A DNA stretch of 64,000 nucleotides. Origin: Alitta virens (taxonomy: Eukaryota > Annelida > Polychaeta > Phyllodocida > Nereididae). A program made the translations under genes and the position numbers. Where the stretch lies: positions 38,896,685-38,960,684 of the forward strand of contig OW028578.1 in NCBI GenBank assembly GCA_932294295.1, given 5' to 3'. The notes beneath the pieces were generated by a model. That model saw only the letters and a program-made list of their open reading frames with translations, was not told the DNA's origin and searched no databases. This document shows positions 1 to 11,448 of this stretch, piece after piece. The stretch's first letter is position 1. Each line of letters starts with the position of its first letter.

Positions 1-118
1 TATCTGGGATTTACTGTCTATATAGTTGCCCTTATCATATAAGACACCTGTGATCTGTAAAGTAACAGTATCACTTGTACTCCATCATGATAGTTTTCCT
101 TTTGTTCTGAGAGGGAGA

Positions 119-237
119 CCCAGATAGCATTCTAAATCGTATCAACGTCGACGCGATGTCGGTGATGTTGAAACGATGTTCTACTGAGGGCGGCTGATAT
201 AGAAGCGACGCTAGCCCGATTTGGAATGCTATCTGGG
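119..237. mobile_element. CCCAGATAGC-type MITE, copy 1
   Basis: A 119-bp element with inverted ends (CCCAGATAGCATTC and GAATGCTATCTGGG). The interior holds GTTGATACGA/ACGACG-type short motifs shared with seven other copies in the window. Non-autonomous; no coding capacity. No clear target duplication is visible. Confidence 0.75.
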
Positions 238-386
238 AATGCTAATTATCATCCTTGTGAATGTAAACAGTGCTTTTTTTTGCATAGTAAGAGCAGTAAA
301 AGTAAAACTATAAAACTAAATGAGTAAAATATGTCTAAAAGAGTCTAAATTAGTTTTATATCTCATATTGGGAATCAACTAACATT

Positions 387-485
387 CCCAGATAGCAATT
401 CCAAATCGGGCCAGCGTCGTTTCTAAATCATTTTGACGTCGGCTACATCATGCCGACGTTGATGCAATTTGGAATGCTATCTGGG
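387..485. mobile_element. CCCAGATAGC-type MITE, copy 2
   Basis: A 99-bp member of the same family, with both CCCAGATAGC ends preserved and a shortened middle lacking the GTCGGTACAACATCG block present in other copies. Confidence 0.75.
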
Positions 486-1520
486 TTTTTTATTGGTTAT
501 ATCTCTCTGCCTTCGGTATCGGGATATAACCAACAAAATTGTTAGTTAACTCCCTCCTACTCGGTACATAACATGTACATACATCTATATCATAAACTAA
601 CTTTTAGTCATACAGTTTCACCTCAAAATCAAGACCACCTTGCCATTAAAACCACAAAGTATGCTTAGTAAGTAATCTTTATACTCGGGTTAAATGGTGT
701 GTATAAACTGTAATAGTCACTATGCTCTAATATCGAAAATTCTAGCAATCTATAAAACGATTCCAGTCAATTTAACTGCTAAATTGGGGAATAATAAAAG
801 CTAATATCAGCTACCTATAGTGCATCTGGCTGACTCACAAATTCATTAAATGCATTTCCAAAACTCTGGACCTAGTGTCAACATAGCTATTTTCATTGGG
901 GTCCAGTTTCACATCAGTTCAATGTTACAGCCCTTTTCAGTCATCACCAATTGACAATCGATAAAGTCAGCTGCAGAAGCACAGGATAGTTGCTTCCATA
1001 TATTGATGATGCTGAGCAAAATGCCTTCCACTCAATGCACTAGCACTATTCTTTGAATTTTTCTTTCTTTTCTATCTGGCTGTGTATCTTTGTTTCTTTC
1101 TTCCATCGATATACAGCATGGACTGCTGACTGCAGTTCTTCGCCTGGTACCCTGTCCTCTTTCCCACAATGCATTTGGTTTCCTTAGACTGGTCACTGAC
1201 AGGAGAGAGTTGTTATTATTCACCACCAAACGGTGTCAGCAAAATCGACCACTGCCAAGTCATACATACATAGTGCAAATAAAAAGTGGCAATTCCATTA
1301 TATAAATGGGGTTTCCCTGTATACCCATAATGCAAGGCTCTGTGATAAAGTGAGGAAAGAAATATTCAAATGAGAACAAAAAACTGTAGTAGCTCTTATA
1401 AATATTGGGATACTTTTTTGTTTGTCCCAAGTACCATTTTCAGGACACAAAAAATGTTGATTTCAAATTAATTTGTAATAGTGTAACTATAATTTCTGAA
1501 GGCCTATGTCTCTGTCGCCA
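486..1520. other. Stretch with no supported gene
   Basis: AT-rich DNA. The overlapping short open frames near 1032-1305 on both strands show no family signature or splice context. A lone AAGACCACCT motif near 630 resembles the 17-bp repeat unit found in arrays elsewhere. Confidence 0.5.
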
Positions 1521-1526
1521 TGCTAA

Positions 1527-1783
1527 TACCAGTTGCCAGAGGCAGATGTAATGATGAACTGATTAGGCTTGAAGTCCACACCATGTTACATTTACCCCGT
1601 GGGCGGGGTGTTTCACTTGCCTCAGCATGGACACCAAGTACAAGGCACCTCCAATTTAACGTCTCATGCAGCTGGGATGTAGCTCATGAAGAGTGCCTGG
1701 GCCAGGAATTGAACCTAAGACCTTTGTCTAAACCTAACCAATATAGAATTGGCGGATGCCTTAACCATGAGGCCACCAGCTGC
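1527..1783 (-). mobile_element. SINE-B copy, near full length
   Basis: Read on the minus strand it begins with a tRNA-like head (GGTGGCCTCATGGTTAAGGC, A-box-like; GGTTCAATTCC, B-box), best matching Ser/Leu tRNAs. The family body follows: GGCACTCTTCATGAGCTACA, ACGTTAAATTGGAGGTGCC, GTCCATGCTGAGGCAAG. It ends in the TCATTACATCTGCCTCTGGC tail type. Diverged; no clear target duplication. Confidence 0.75.
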
Positions 1784-2552
1784 TTTACAAACCATCCTAT
1801 TAAAAGTACTTTTCGATTAAAACAAACTTTCATCTTATCTTCAGCGTATGAACTTAATTTCAGTCTCACTGATTAGCAAGGAAATTCAAAACTGCATTTA
1901 CCATTTCATTCAAATAAAAAAAGATTCAATTTACATAAATTGTTTTTAGCAATGCTCCTTGGGAAATTTATATCTTCCTGCAACCGGCAAAGAGATAATT
2001 AAAAGTTCCCTAAAGAATTTCAGAGCCATCCTCACATTAGAAAACTGTTTTCAAGGAGAGACATGCATGTCTTGTGCTTGAAAGTTATTTTATTTGAGTA
2101 TTATGGATGATCACATACACGAAAAGACTGTTAAGACAACCTCACTATTAAGATTACCTCACTGTCAGCACCACCTATGTGTTAAAAACCACGTGACTAT
2201 TGGGATCACCTCATTATCAAGACCACCTCACAATAGAGATCATCTCACTATTAAGACCACCTTACATTTAAGACAAATTTTTGGGCACAACTACAATATT
2301 TTTGAAAGGTTACTTGAATGGCTGAAACGGAAGAATATCAAATAAACTTAAATTTCACTCTGAAGTAACGGCCCTGGTAAAGACCATTGCGAAAAGATGG
2401 CCGATTTAATTAGCTACAGTTGGATTCGAACCTATGACCACACCGAAAGTCAGCCCAACAGTCTAAAAACACTCTGACCACTGGGCCGATTCATGACTAA
2501 ACAAATGTAAACAACATTTTTATAGATCATTGACCTTACCTATGCCTATATA

Positions 2553-2664
2553 ATTTCCCAAATTGGGCCAGCGTCGTTTCTATATCGGCCACCGTCAGTA
2601 CAACATCGTTCCAACATCACCAACATCGCGCCGACGTTGATACGATTTGGAACGCTATCTGCGT
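2553..2664. mobile_element. CCCAGATAGC-type MITE, copy 3 (degraded left end)
   Basis: The interior (GGGCCAGCGTCGTTTCTATA, GCGCCGACGTTGATACGATT) matches the family closely. The left terminus is eroded to TTTCCCAAATTGGG and the right to CGCTATCTGCG. Confidence 0.65.
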
Positions 2665-2967
2665 AAGAAATAATGTAATCTTTTTGCTTTTCTTAGCAAA
2701 AAATCCTAGAAATCCTAGAATTTTCCTGGTAGGCCAGGTCAATGACCCGAATTATCATATCAGCCCACAATAAAACAAAACTAGTCTTGTATTTTCTTGC
2801 CTAGCTTCCACCTTTTGCAACTTAAGTCCATAAAACCAAGTCCTGGGGGGATTTCTGTATTTCCTTGATAACACAAAGACTCATTGACTTCTACAGTAAT
2901 CATATACAGGTTAGTTTGTATGCTGTATATTGTTATTGTGTATATTGTTATTGCATATTGTCTTTAT

Positions 2968-3165
2968 GCTACTGGACCAGGTCTGAAGTTTTGTCAGCCC
3001 ATATATAACCGGTTGTAGTCAGTCGTAATGACGAGATAATAAGGCATATAGTCCACACCATGTGTGGAGCCTTTTACTTGCCTCAGCATAGACACGGATT
3101 ACTAGGCACCGCCAATATAACGACTCTTACTGGGGATAGTCATGGGTACCATCAAGTAGCTAATA
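2968..3165 (-). mobile_element. SINE-B fragment
   Basis: Contains the minus-strand family body (GTCCACACCATGTGTGGAGC, TTACTTGCCTCAGCATAGAC, AGGCACCGCCAATATAACG) and the 3' tail of the GGTCTGAAG type. The tRNA head is missing. Confidence 0.6.
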
Positions 3166-3399
3166 TAATACCAGGTCTTATTAATGTGAAATATTGCTTA
3201 CAGTAAAACTCTTAAAGAACGTCCAACTTCATAGCTAAAGCTAAAAAAAGCCACACCAAGTCTACAGCTAGATACTTATAGTTTTCTTACTTAATTGACA
3301 CTTCAATTTAATATCTTAAAGCTTGGCAGATTATCTTTGTTAAAGCTTATCTATAGATCTGTATATCATTTATAGGTAGCATGGTGTTTTAAGAAATGG

Positions 3400-3770
3400 T
3401 CAAGCTCCATCAAGCTCAGTCAAGCTCAGTCTGGCTCAGTCTGGCTCAGTCTAGCTCAGCCTAGCTCAGTCTAGCTCACTCAAGCTCAGTCAAGCTCAGC
3501 ATAGCTAAGTCTAGCTTAGTCGAGCTCAGTCTAGCTCAGTCCCAGCTCAGTCTATCTCAGTCAAGCTCAGTCTAGCTCAGTCTAAGCTCAGTCTAGCTCA
3601 GTCTAGCTCAGTCTAGCTTAGTTTAACTCAGTCTAGCTCTGTCTAGCTCAGTCCAGCTCAGTCTAGCTCAGCCTATCTCAGTCTAGCTCAGTTTAACTCA
3701 GTCTAGCTCAGTCTAGCTCAGTCCAGCTCAGTCCAGCTCAGTCTAGCTCAGTCTAGCTCAGACTAACTTG
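3400..3770. repeat. 10-bp minisatellite, (AGCTCAGTCT)n
   Basis: About 36 imperfect copies of AGCTCAGTCT with variants (AAGCTCAGTC, TAGCTTAGTC, CCAGCTCAGT). One-base insertions shift the phase in places. No flanking element boundary is visible. Confidence 0.9.
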
Positions 3771-3831
3771 TATAAGATTGAACATAAAATCTGAGTAGCA
3801 CTGTAATATAGCCCTTTTATTTTTATATTGT

Positions 3832-3865
3832 TTTGCATTGTATTGTATTGTATTGTATTGTATAG
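3832..3865. repeat. (TTGTA)n microsatellite
   Basis: Five or more tandem TATTG/TTGTA units. Related ATTGT-type tracts recur near 54980-55105 and, on the other strand, near 60716-60773. Confidence 0.8.
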
Positions 3866-4225
3866 CTTTTACAAATAATCAAAAAAGATATGTTATATTA
3901 CTGCGTTAGTGACAGGGCCTGACAAAGAACCTCTAATATATGATATCACAAACATGCGGGTAATAATTCAACAGAAATTCATAACACAACTAGAATGGAA
4001 AGCGTGTCAAAAATATTGCAGCTAAGTATGCCAGGGATTTGCCTCATTTGTGTCTATTGTGAAAATGACAAATGAATGCGCTAGAAATGACTTAATACCA
4101 CTGGGGAAAAAAAGACAAAGAAAAACGAATGTATGAGTTTCGAAAAAGCAGTTCGATTATACAATGAGTTAATTTATGAATCATGGAATATTCAATAAAA
4201 TTATATATAACATATTTTTCTAAGT

Positions 4226-4535
4226 ATTAAATAGAGTCTTTTGACTGAGTAGCCCTGAATTCAGCAGGACATAAGTCTTTCCTCTGCTCTTATTACTCAT
4301 TTTGCTTTTCAGACACAGTAGGTAATAACTAACTGATTCCATAAATATAACTTTCTCAGGCAAATGTCAAATATACATTAAAATGCACTACAAATATTGC
4401 TGCTTGGATGCACTTTGCTTCAGCCAATTACAATCAAGGGCGGGAACATTTTCAGCCAATAGGATTGCAGTTTTCTGTCATAGCCACCTGGTGGAAATAC
4501 AGAGAACTTTCCGTGAAAATCCAATATTTCATAAA
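4226..4535. repeat. Dispersed repeat D1, copy 1
   Basis: Closely similar over about 300 bp to 39205-39530. Shared blocks include CTTATTACTCATTT, TAAATATAACTTTCTCAG, ATGCACTTTGCTTCAGCCAA and GGTGGAAATACAGAGAAC. No terminal repeats recognised; the class is unknown. The short open frames here are not conserved evidence of a gene. Confidence 0.65.
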
Positions 4536-4955
4536 CTTAAGGTACTTTCGCCAGACTTTAAAATGTTATCCAAAACTTTTATCTATTTATATATTATAAC
4601 CATTTTCAGGTATTTCTATTTTGAACAGGTTTTTAGCAATATTGAAATAACTGGGAGTTTGCTTTGAAATATTACAGTATACATGTTCATGCAGAAGCTA
4701 TATACTTCTTCATCATAACACGCAGACAGTTCACCTTACAAGACAATAGTTTCGCCTGGCAGGCAACAAAAGCTGAAAAGATCAGGTATGCCAGCCTCAC
4801 TTGAGCTGGATGGGACTTGGATCCAAAGTGAAATTAATGATCCAGAGCATGCCAGATGATCATTAATTGAATAGGTGAGCAAAAAGCTTGAAATAGCTTG
4901 TTTACTTGAGATTAATTTGGAGTAAAATTCCATGGTGAAAAACAACTACTATGTA

Positions 4956-5162
4956 CAGTAGGAGTTCGCCATTAGGATCACCCTTGTGTGGATTATACTG
5001 GTCTTAGTGATGAGGTGGTCTTTATAGGGAGGTGAAATACAATGCACTTTGGAGGTACAAATTTGGTGTATGGTGAAGTAGGAATAAACTTGGTTACATA
5101 TTCCATGGTCTTTATGGTGAGGTGGTCTTAATAGTTAGGTGGTCTTAAAATGAGTTGCAGTG
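4956..5162. mobile_element. pogo-like TIR MITE, copy 1
   Basis: A roughly 207-bp element flanked by TA, with inverted ends of the CAGT...CGCCATTAGGATCACC type opposite GGTGGTCTTAAAATG...GCAGTG. Subterminal GGTGGTCTTAATAG motifs match the 17-bp arrays elsewhere. More diverged than the copy at 56922. Confidence 0.5.
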
Positions 5163-5629
5163 TATATATCAAATTTGTCATACATAAAATTGACCCCATA
5201 TTGTACAAAAAGAAAAAGAGAACAAAGAAAAATGATCAAAATGCAGAAATTTTTGAACTGACACCTGATTCAAACACAGAACATGGTCATACTTTTTGTA
5301 AGGTTTAACTATAAATTAGTGGATATGTTCTAAAATCCAAATATTATGCAAATACCTCTATATAGTTTGACTTCAAATAACTATCAAAGCAGGTCAGAGT
5401 AATACTATAATACCCGCATTTTCTTTTTTCTTTTTCAGCTACAAACAATTTCAAACTTCATAAACCAATATGTATATAATATAGGCAACTCATATATATT
5501 AAAATACTGGCAGGGTATCCACCATAAGTTGTCCAGAAAATACATCATTTAAATGGTAATCCATTCCACATGATAAATATAAGCTTCACCGACTAATATC
5601 CGCATAGATAAATTCCACGAACGTAATCA

Positions 5630-5915
5630 TCCCAGTTGATCCATGTCATGAACGCAGCAGGCAGCATAACCCTTCCCATGGTGCATTGCATACAGGTATT
5701 ACATAACTGGGAGCCTTTGCTGGGGACTGCAGCTAGCCAATGACAGCAGTGTGCTCTGATGCGGGCTGTCCTGCTGCAGTGCCTTCAATGTATTCGGCGA
5801 ACGGAGCAGACCAGCACTGCCGTGCGCCTCGTGAATCCGTTCATGAAAAATTCAGCTGCATTGGTGGGAAGCAGGGCGCCAGCTGTTCATGAGTTTCATA
5901 GTGCACGACACCAGT
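5630..5915. other. GC-rich unexplained segment
   Basis: Distinctly richer in G+C and CpG than its surroundings. A minus-strand frame of about 50 codons (SPNTLKALQQDSPHQSTLLS, then a stop) and a plus-strand frame (5759-5950) overlap it. Neither has a recognisable domain, and neither extends the claudin-like gene in phase convincingly. Confidence 0.35.
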
Positions 5916-6108
5916 GTAAAAGAGACAAAATGAGAGAAGAGAGGGGGTGATAAAAATATATAGGGGGTAAAAATTGTAGGTTAATAGGGTCTTTTAAAAT
6001 CAGTAATAAAACGACTCTGGTATGGACGATTTTATTGAGCAAGTTCAAGCAATGGTCAATCCGGTTAACAATGGTTGCTGAGCACTAGATATTAGTTTTA
6101 CGTTAAAA

Positions 6109-6400
6109 TTGTCCTCTCCTATCCTATTATATCCTATCCTATCCTGTCCTATCCTGTCCTGTCCTATCCTGTCCTATCCTATAATTTCCTATCCCATCCT
6201 ATCCCATCCTATCCTCTCCTCTCCTCTCCTCTCCTCTCTTCTCCTCTCCTCTCCTCTCCTCTCCTCTCCTCTCCTCTCCTCTCCTCTCCTCTCCTCTCCT
6301 CTCCTCTCCTCTCCTCTCCTCTCCTCTCCTCTCCTCTCCTCTCCTCTCCTCTCCTCTCCTCTCCTCTCCTCTCCTCTCCTCTCCTCTATTCTCCTCTCCT
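6109..6400. repeat. Pentanucleotide array, (CCTAT)n then (CTCCT)n
   Basis: Starts as CCTAT/CCTGT units and becomes nearly pure CTCCT over about 190 bp. It is a pure pyrimidine strand (purine on the minus strand). The long open frames across it on both strands are repeat artefacts. Confidence 0.95.
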
Positions 6401-6489
6401 CGGTCTCTGTAGCATGCGTTACTTGTATAGTATAGTGTCCTTAATGCAATAAACATAGTGTAATCTTCTCTATGAAGACATGTTAGCAC

Positions 6490-6582
6490 TCTTCCTCCCT
6501 CCTCTTCCCTCCTCCTCCTCTTCCTCCTCTTCCTCCTCCTCCTCCATCCATAATCCATTCATCATCATCATCATCATCATCA
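6490..6582. repeat. (TCC)n and (ATC)n trinucleotide tracts
   Basis: A CCT/TCC-rich tract at 6490-6545 is followed after a short gap by a pure ATC run at 6558-6582. Confidence 0.85.
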
Positions 6583-7078
6583 AGGACAGATGTCAAAAAG
6601 TAGCGAATAACCAAATCTCTCAATATTCCTGTTCACTATTCCTTGATATTCTTGCAGGAGTTTGCCAGGGCGTCTCATCACGGCCAATTCTGACCTGTCA
6701 GCAATAACGTCTTTTTAGTGCATACCAATTGGACGTGAAGGCACAGACGCCAGGCAGGCAATGAGTCTGTGAGTCGTTGCCAAACATAGACTCAGCTGGT
6801 GCAAGGGCACGAGACCTTGGACGCAGCGGATCAGCTGATTATACTTCTGTGACAGAGGGGGCAAATTGAATGTGCAAATTGAAGGAAAGGCAATCAAGGA
6901 AGGAAAGAAGGTAGATCTATAGAAGAGAAGAAAGTATTATGTTTTATCCGCTAATACTTTGTTACAATTTCTGATGCTGGTTTGGCACCATCAAGCGTGT
7001 CAAAAAATAAATAAATGAACTATTATATGATAGATAGATAGGAAGCTGTCAGGAAGGCTACAAAATATGATGACGATA

Positions 7079-7269
7079 CTATCTATCTATCTATCTACCT
7101 ATCTATCTATCTGTCTACCTATCTATCTGTCTACCTATCTATCTAGCTATCTACCTATCTATCTATCTATATATCTATCTATCTACCTACCTACCTATCT
7201 ATCTATCTACCTATCTACCTAACTATCTACCTATCTACCTATCTATCTACCTATCTACCTATCTATCTA

Positions 7270-7324
<55 letters not shown>
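7079..7324. repeat. (CTAT)n/(CTAC)n followed by (AT)n
   Basis: About 195 bp of CTAT with interspersed CTAC units runs directly into about 50 bp of pure AT at 7274-7324. A short GATA run in the opposite sense sits just upstream near 7030. Confidence 0.95.
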
Positions 7325-7325
<1 letters not shown>

Positions 7326-7852
7326 TACCATCTAATACATTAATCAATTTTGTCTTATTTGTTAAGGTTATGCTACTCTATGTAAAAACTCTGTTTTCCC
7401 AATATAATTACAATGCTGATCACACTATAGGCACATGCCCATGCATTGAAAATAGATAAACTTGAATTTTTGACAATAACCCAAATACTTTGATGAAAGC
7501 AAACGTATGTTGTATAATGCCTACACATGTTTTTAACTGTTCTGATCAATTTCTGTCAATGTTCAGATTGTGTTGTGTAAATATGTCATTTGTTCAGTCC
7601 ATCTGAAAAATTGTAATTAAAATATTTCTTTATAGGCCTGGACAAAAATAAGCCGGTCAATGGAAAAGAAATCAAGAAAATATATTGAACGGACAGTATT
7701 CAGTTAGGTATATGAAAACCAAGTTTAGTTCAACGGTTTTATGACCAGTATAAGTGAAATTGTCTAAAGCTAATAAATAATCACCAAACATCTGAGATGA
7801 CATAATATTGTCAAATTTCTTGATGTTTCTACGGCAGCCATGAAGATTACAC

Positions 7853-8278
7853 TCCGCATGGTGGCCTAGTGGGTAGGCCACAGTGGCTACATGGCCAAAT
7901 GTGCCACGTGCGTTTTCCATGAGAAGGATAAACGCACGGAAAAGGCATGGTTTTTAGCTAATTATAATGAGGCAAAAACCATGCGTTTAACAAAATGCAT
8001 GGAAAACGCACGTAGCACAATTGGCCATGTAGCACTTCTGAAAGTCTTAGATTTGAAACCAAGACACTCTTTAATCTTCATGAGCTACATATCAGCTGAA
8101 CGGTGGTGCATTAGATGCTAATTTGACGTACTCCATGTCTCTGCCGAGCCAAGTAAAACATCCCACCCATGGGGTTAATGTATAACGAGATATGACCTTC
8201 AAGCCTTTTCATCTCATCATAACATCTGCCTCTGACAGCTGGTTTTAGAGGTTGACTAAACGTCACGCTAGTAAAATA
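7853..8278 (+). mobile_element. SINE-B copy, split by the 151-bp-family palindrome
   Basis: The tRNA-like head (GGTGGCCTAGTGGGTAGGCC) is separated from the B-box region (GATTTGAAACCAAGACACTC) by the palindromic element at 7890-8029. The body follows (GCCAAGTAAAACATCCCACC) and the tail is of the CATCTGCCTCTGACAGCTGG type. The palindrome therefore inserted into an existing SINE. Confidence 0.7.
7890..8029. mobile_element. Palindromic TA-flanked MITE, copy 1 (140-bp form)
   Basis: Begins CATGGCCAAATGTGCCACGT and ends with its inverted match GGCCATG, with TA on both sides. The two arms fold back around a spacer AGCTAATTATAATGAGGC. Relative to the 151-bp form, about 11 bases are missing from the right arm. 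Confidence 0.85.
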
Positions 8279-8937
8279 AAATAAAATACTTTCAAAGCCA
8301 GACTGCTAACATATATTACAATTATGAACCAATATTATTTTGAGCAATCCGATTTTATGTCCAAAGCAAATGGCATCCTCAATGCACAAAGCTAGTAACC
8401 CCATTTTGGCAACAGTCCCATACGTCACTTTATAGTGCATAGAGCCGCAATGCAATGTCCTAGGTCGCTGTATTACAATGACATTATGATGTTTTATGGG
8501 CTGCGTTTGTGGCTTTTTCTACCAATTCATTTGTAAGGCCTTTCTGCGGCAATAAATGCAACCAATCGCATGTAAATGCAACATAAATGCAGTTGCTATT
8601 CAATGATTCCAGAGCATCAGATGCCAGCAATTCTAATAAAACTTTAATGTTTAATGAACATTCTCATTTTAGCTTTCACAGAATACTTGATTCAAGGCTT
8701 TTATGCATATCGGATAAAAATCATGGATATGGCTGCTCTACACTAAAAATCTTTTAGGTAAAAAAGCTTTATGATTGATCTTCTAGTTGCAAATGAATAT
8801 GGTCTATGCTATCGGTATTGTATATGTCTTTTCTGACATCTTCCGTCAATAAAAAATTATATATATATGTATAAAAGCTGCCCATATTCACTTTTTCTCA
8901 GACTTATATCACAAACACATTTGTCCAAATGCGACAT

Positions 8938-9045
8938 CCCAGATTACATTCCAAATCGGGTCAGCGTTTTCTATGTCGGCCGTCGTCGGTACAACATCGT
9001 TTCAACATCGCCCCGACGTTGATACGATTTGCAACGCTATCTGGG
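8938..9045. mobile_element. CCCAGATAGC-type MITE, copy 4
   Basis: A 108-bp element with ends CCCAGATTACATTCC and GCAACGCTATCTGGG and interior GTCGGTACAACATCGTTTCA and GACGTTGATACGATTT. Confidence 0.75.
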
Positions 9046-10300
9046 ATGTTAAGCAGTCATTTCTCAGCTCAGGCAGCTTTGAACCCATGACCTCAATGAG
9101 CCCAATAGCATTGTTACCACTGAACCATAATAAATGGCCACAATTTTACCCTACAATTTTACGCCACTTGCAACTGGTCATAATGCTGCTGTCCCTGGCC
9201 GGCATTCTCCATGTATTGATCCTGTGCGCATTGGCATGGACACAAATGGCAAATGAATATTACTAAGTGCTCCCTGATGGTCTGAATGCACTTCAATTTT
9301 CAGCTTTTGTGCTTTTCACCATTTTTTTGTCACGTGTAACATTTTGTGGCATTTCTAGCTCTCTTTTTGGTAATTTTTTTTTTGTTTTTTTATTTATATA
9401 TTTTTTCTGATTGTGTGGTATTTTTTGTTGCTCTCTCCATGAATGTGTTTGTCAAAAGGCAATATGGGTCAGAAACTGCACGTGTCATTTGTGTGTATTA
9501 TTAAAATGTGATCACTGCACTAGAAGTTGTATTGACCTAAAATATTAGCAAAAGAAGCTAACTTTGTAGACAAACTCAATGTTAATGTCCCCTCATAGCT
9601 GTTTTAATGTTAATTTAAGATTAAGACAATCAGCTTTAGTCATTGGTATGTATTTAATTAACTATAATGACTAAATTAGTCGAAAACATGGCATATAACA
9701 ATATTGTCTAAAGCTGCTGACTAAATCATGTCAGATTAGCTGATTTGGAGAGTATTCATTTTTGGCCCCTAAATCGCCAATATTTTAGTCATAATGTAAT
9801 ATTGAGCATAGGCCTATAAAGACCTTAACATATATATACAATAATTGTATTAATTGTTTTGAACTTATATTGCTAAACATGGAATGGTAATTGAGATTTG
9901 AAAACTTTGTTTGCTGATAAAAGTAAACTGTATTCCTGAAATTAATTTTATTTTATGTTCAATTACAATTGAGAGTTTTAAAGCATGTGTAGAAATGTTA
10001 TCAATGTCTTGCCCATCAAATTCGAATGTTTTTTCGCGGAACTTTTATGGCATTAATCATTTCTATTAACACTGGCAACTAGCTGAAAAAGAAACCTGAC
10101 AGGTGCAAATAGAACCTTGTGAATTGCTTGACAGCTAGTACTTTGTGGTATATTATCCCAGCAGGAACACTTTCAATTTGACAATGTAAAAATAAGTCTC
10201 CCAAAGGCACACATCATTTTTATAATTTTTTTTTATATATTTTATTTCGTAAATTGTGCCTAAATAAATAATCATCACCATCATAAATAAATTTATGTAG
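9046..10300. other. AT-rich stretch with no supported gene
   Basis: The plus-strand frame ending at 9266 has a hydrophobic stretch (VIMLLSLAGILHVLILCAL), but it starts inside the preceding MITE and has no splice or family support. Nothing else recognised. Confidence 0.45.
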
Positions 10301-10870
10301 CGTCTGTTTCAGAAAAGATTTCTACTCGCTGGTGCTTGGATTAAAGAAGCCTATTGTTCATAGGTACTTCTGAATAGATTAGTTTATAATTTCCTCTTAA
10401 AGCCATCATTGGCGGAGATTTGTTTGATATCTTCAGGTGATCTATTCCAGAGGTGAGGAGCAATGACTGAGGTTTGAGAAAGCACAGCCGCAAATTTACA
10501 CTGCGGTTGGGGGAGCAAGTTAATGCCATTGCTTCTGAGATTTATTGTATGCTGGACTGTTTTCTGAACAGATCTGATATGTAAGATAGCGCTTCATTGT
10601 TGAGTGCATTCCAAGTCATGTTGGAAGTTTGAATTCAATTCTGGAACTAATGGGCAACCAGTGAAGTTCTTTCCTGATGTGAGTATTTCGATCATGTTTC
10701 CTGAGTCTTTTTATCGATCGCGCTGCCGAGTTCTGGGCTACTTGTAATTTTCTTAAATATTTTTCATTGATACCATACAAGAGAGCATTTCCATAGTAAC
10801 GATGAAGTGTTCTAGAGCATTCGCGGCAGTTTTGGTGTCTTCTTCATTCATCCTTTACATGTCACTCTAT
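10300..10870 (-). other. Moderately complex segment, possible old mobile-element remnant
   Basis: Less AT-rich than its flanks and without simple repeats. Its composition resembles degraded retroelement sequence, but no intact motif is visible. The minus-strand frame at 10341-10529 has no domain I recognise. A low-confidence guess only. Confidence 0.25.
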
Positions 10871-11047
10871 TACAGTAACATGTAATTCACAAATGCATGT
10901 AACAAGCAATCAAATTATTGTTACATGTGAATTGTACATTAGAGTACTATTGTTATCATTTTATACAAAATTCATATAGCACATAACTTAACTATAAAGG
11001 TCTCTATGAAACTATACATGTGACAGAACTAGTGTGTTGCATATATA

Positions 11048-11235
11048 GGTGGTGGTGGATTAGGGCTTAACGTCCTGTATTTCTGCACCTGATGGGCTAA
11101 TTAGGACAGGTAGGGACCATGGCAATGAGACGAAGGATGAAACAGCCATCCAACTTAGGCTTGACAAGGAATTGAACCCAGGACCCAGTGGTTGGAAGCC
11201 CAGTGCGCTACCACTGAGCTAGCCCCCCCCCCCCC
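11048..11235 (-). mobile_element. SINE-A copy with perfect 15-bp target duplication
   Basis: Flanked by identical TGTGTTGCATATATA at 11033-11047 and 11236-11250. Read on the minus strand, the tRNA-like head (GCTCAGTGGTAGCGCACTGG; CCTGGGTTCAATTCC B-box) leads to the family body ATGGCTGTTTCATCC, CATTGCCATGGTCCC and GTGCAGAAATACAGGACGTT. The perfect duplication implies recent insertion. The head resembles a tRNA-Gly(UCC) (loop CTTCCAA). Confidence 0.92.
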
Positions 11236-11448
11236 TGTGTTGCATATATAACCTATCCCTAAGAACTGCATGTCAACAAAGAGACTACCCAATACAATCA
11301 ATGCCAAGATGTAGGCCACAGTGCCCCTAATTGATTGACAATACCCAAAACAGAGCCTCGTTCCCATTTCTTTAGTTTTCACACATGCCATTATCCCATT
11401 GGCAGAATGTCGTAAAGAGAACAACAGCTGATCAATGCCGCAAATCAA
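11155..11448 (-). other. Open frame with hydrophobic stretch, not supported as a gene
   Basis: A frame ending inside the SINE-A copy contains TVAYILALIVLGSLFVDMQF. It was considered as the missing TM2 exon of the claudin-like gene, but no acceptor gives the required phase and the donor side is weak. Reported only so that it can be checked. Confidence 0.15.

Noticed and set aside
950..1010. Possible terminal exon after a CCTGTGCTTCTGCAG acceptor on the minus strand
   Set aside because: Phase fits, but it encodes only about 20 unremarkable residues with no membrane segment.
1032..1305. Overlapping short ORFs on both strands
   Set aside because: No domain, no splice signals in phase, no repeat homology; expected by chance.
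6109..6558. Open frames of over 100 codons on both strands
   Set aside because: Artefacts of the CTCCT pentanucleotide array.
6715..6897. Possible exon after a TTTGCCCCCTCTGTCACAG acceptor
   Set aside because: The acceptor looks good, but the phase needed to follow exon 3 meets a stop at once and the encoded peptide has no family features.
8973..9266. Plus-strand membrane-protein ORF
   Set aside because: Starts inside a MITE, a single hydrophobic run, no splice or family support.
11155..11448. Missing TM2 exon of the claudin-like gene
   Set aside because: The hydrophobic frame has no acceptor in the required phase 1, no good donor, and runs into a SINE.
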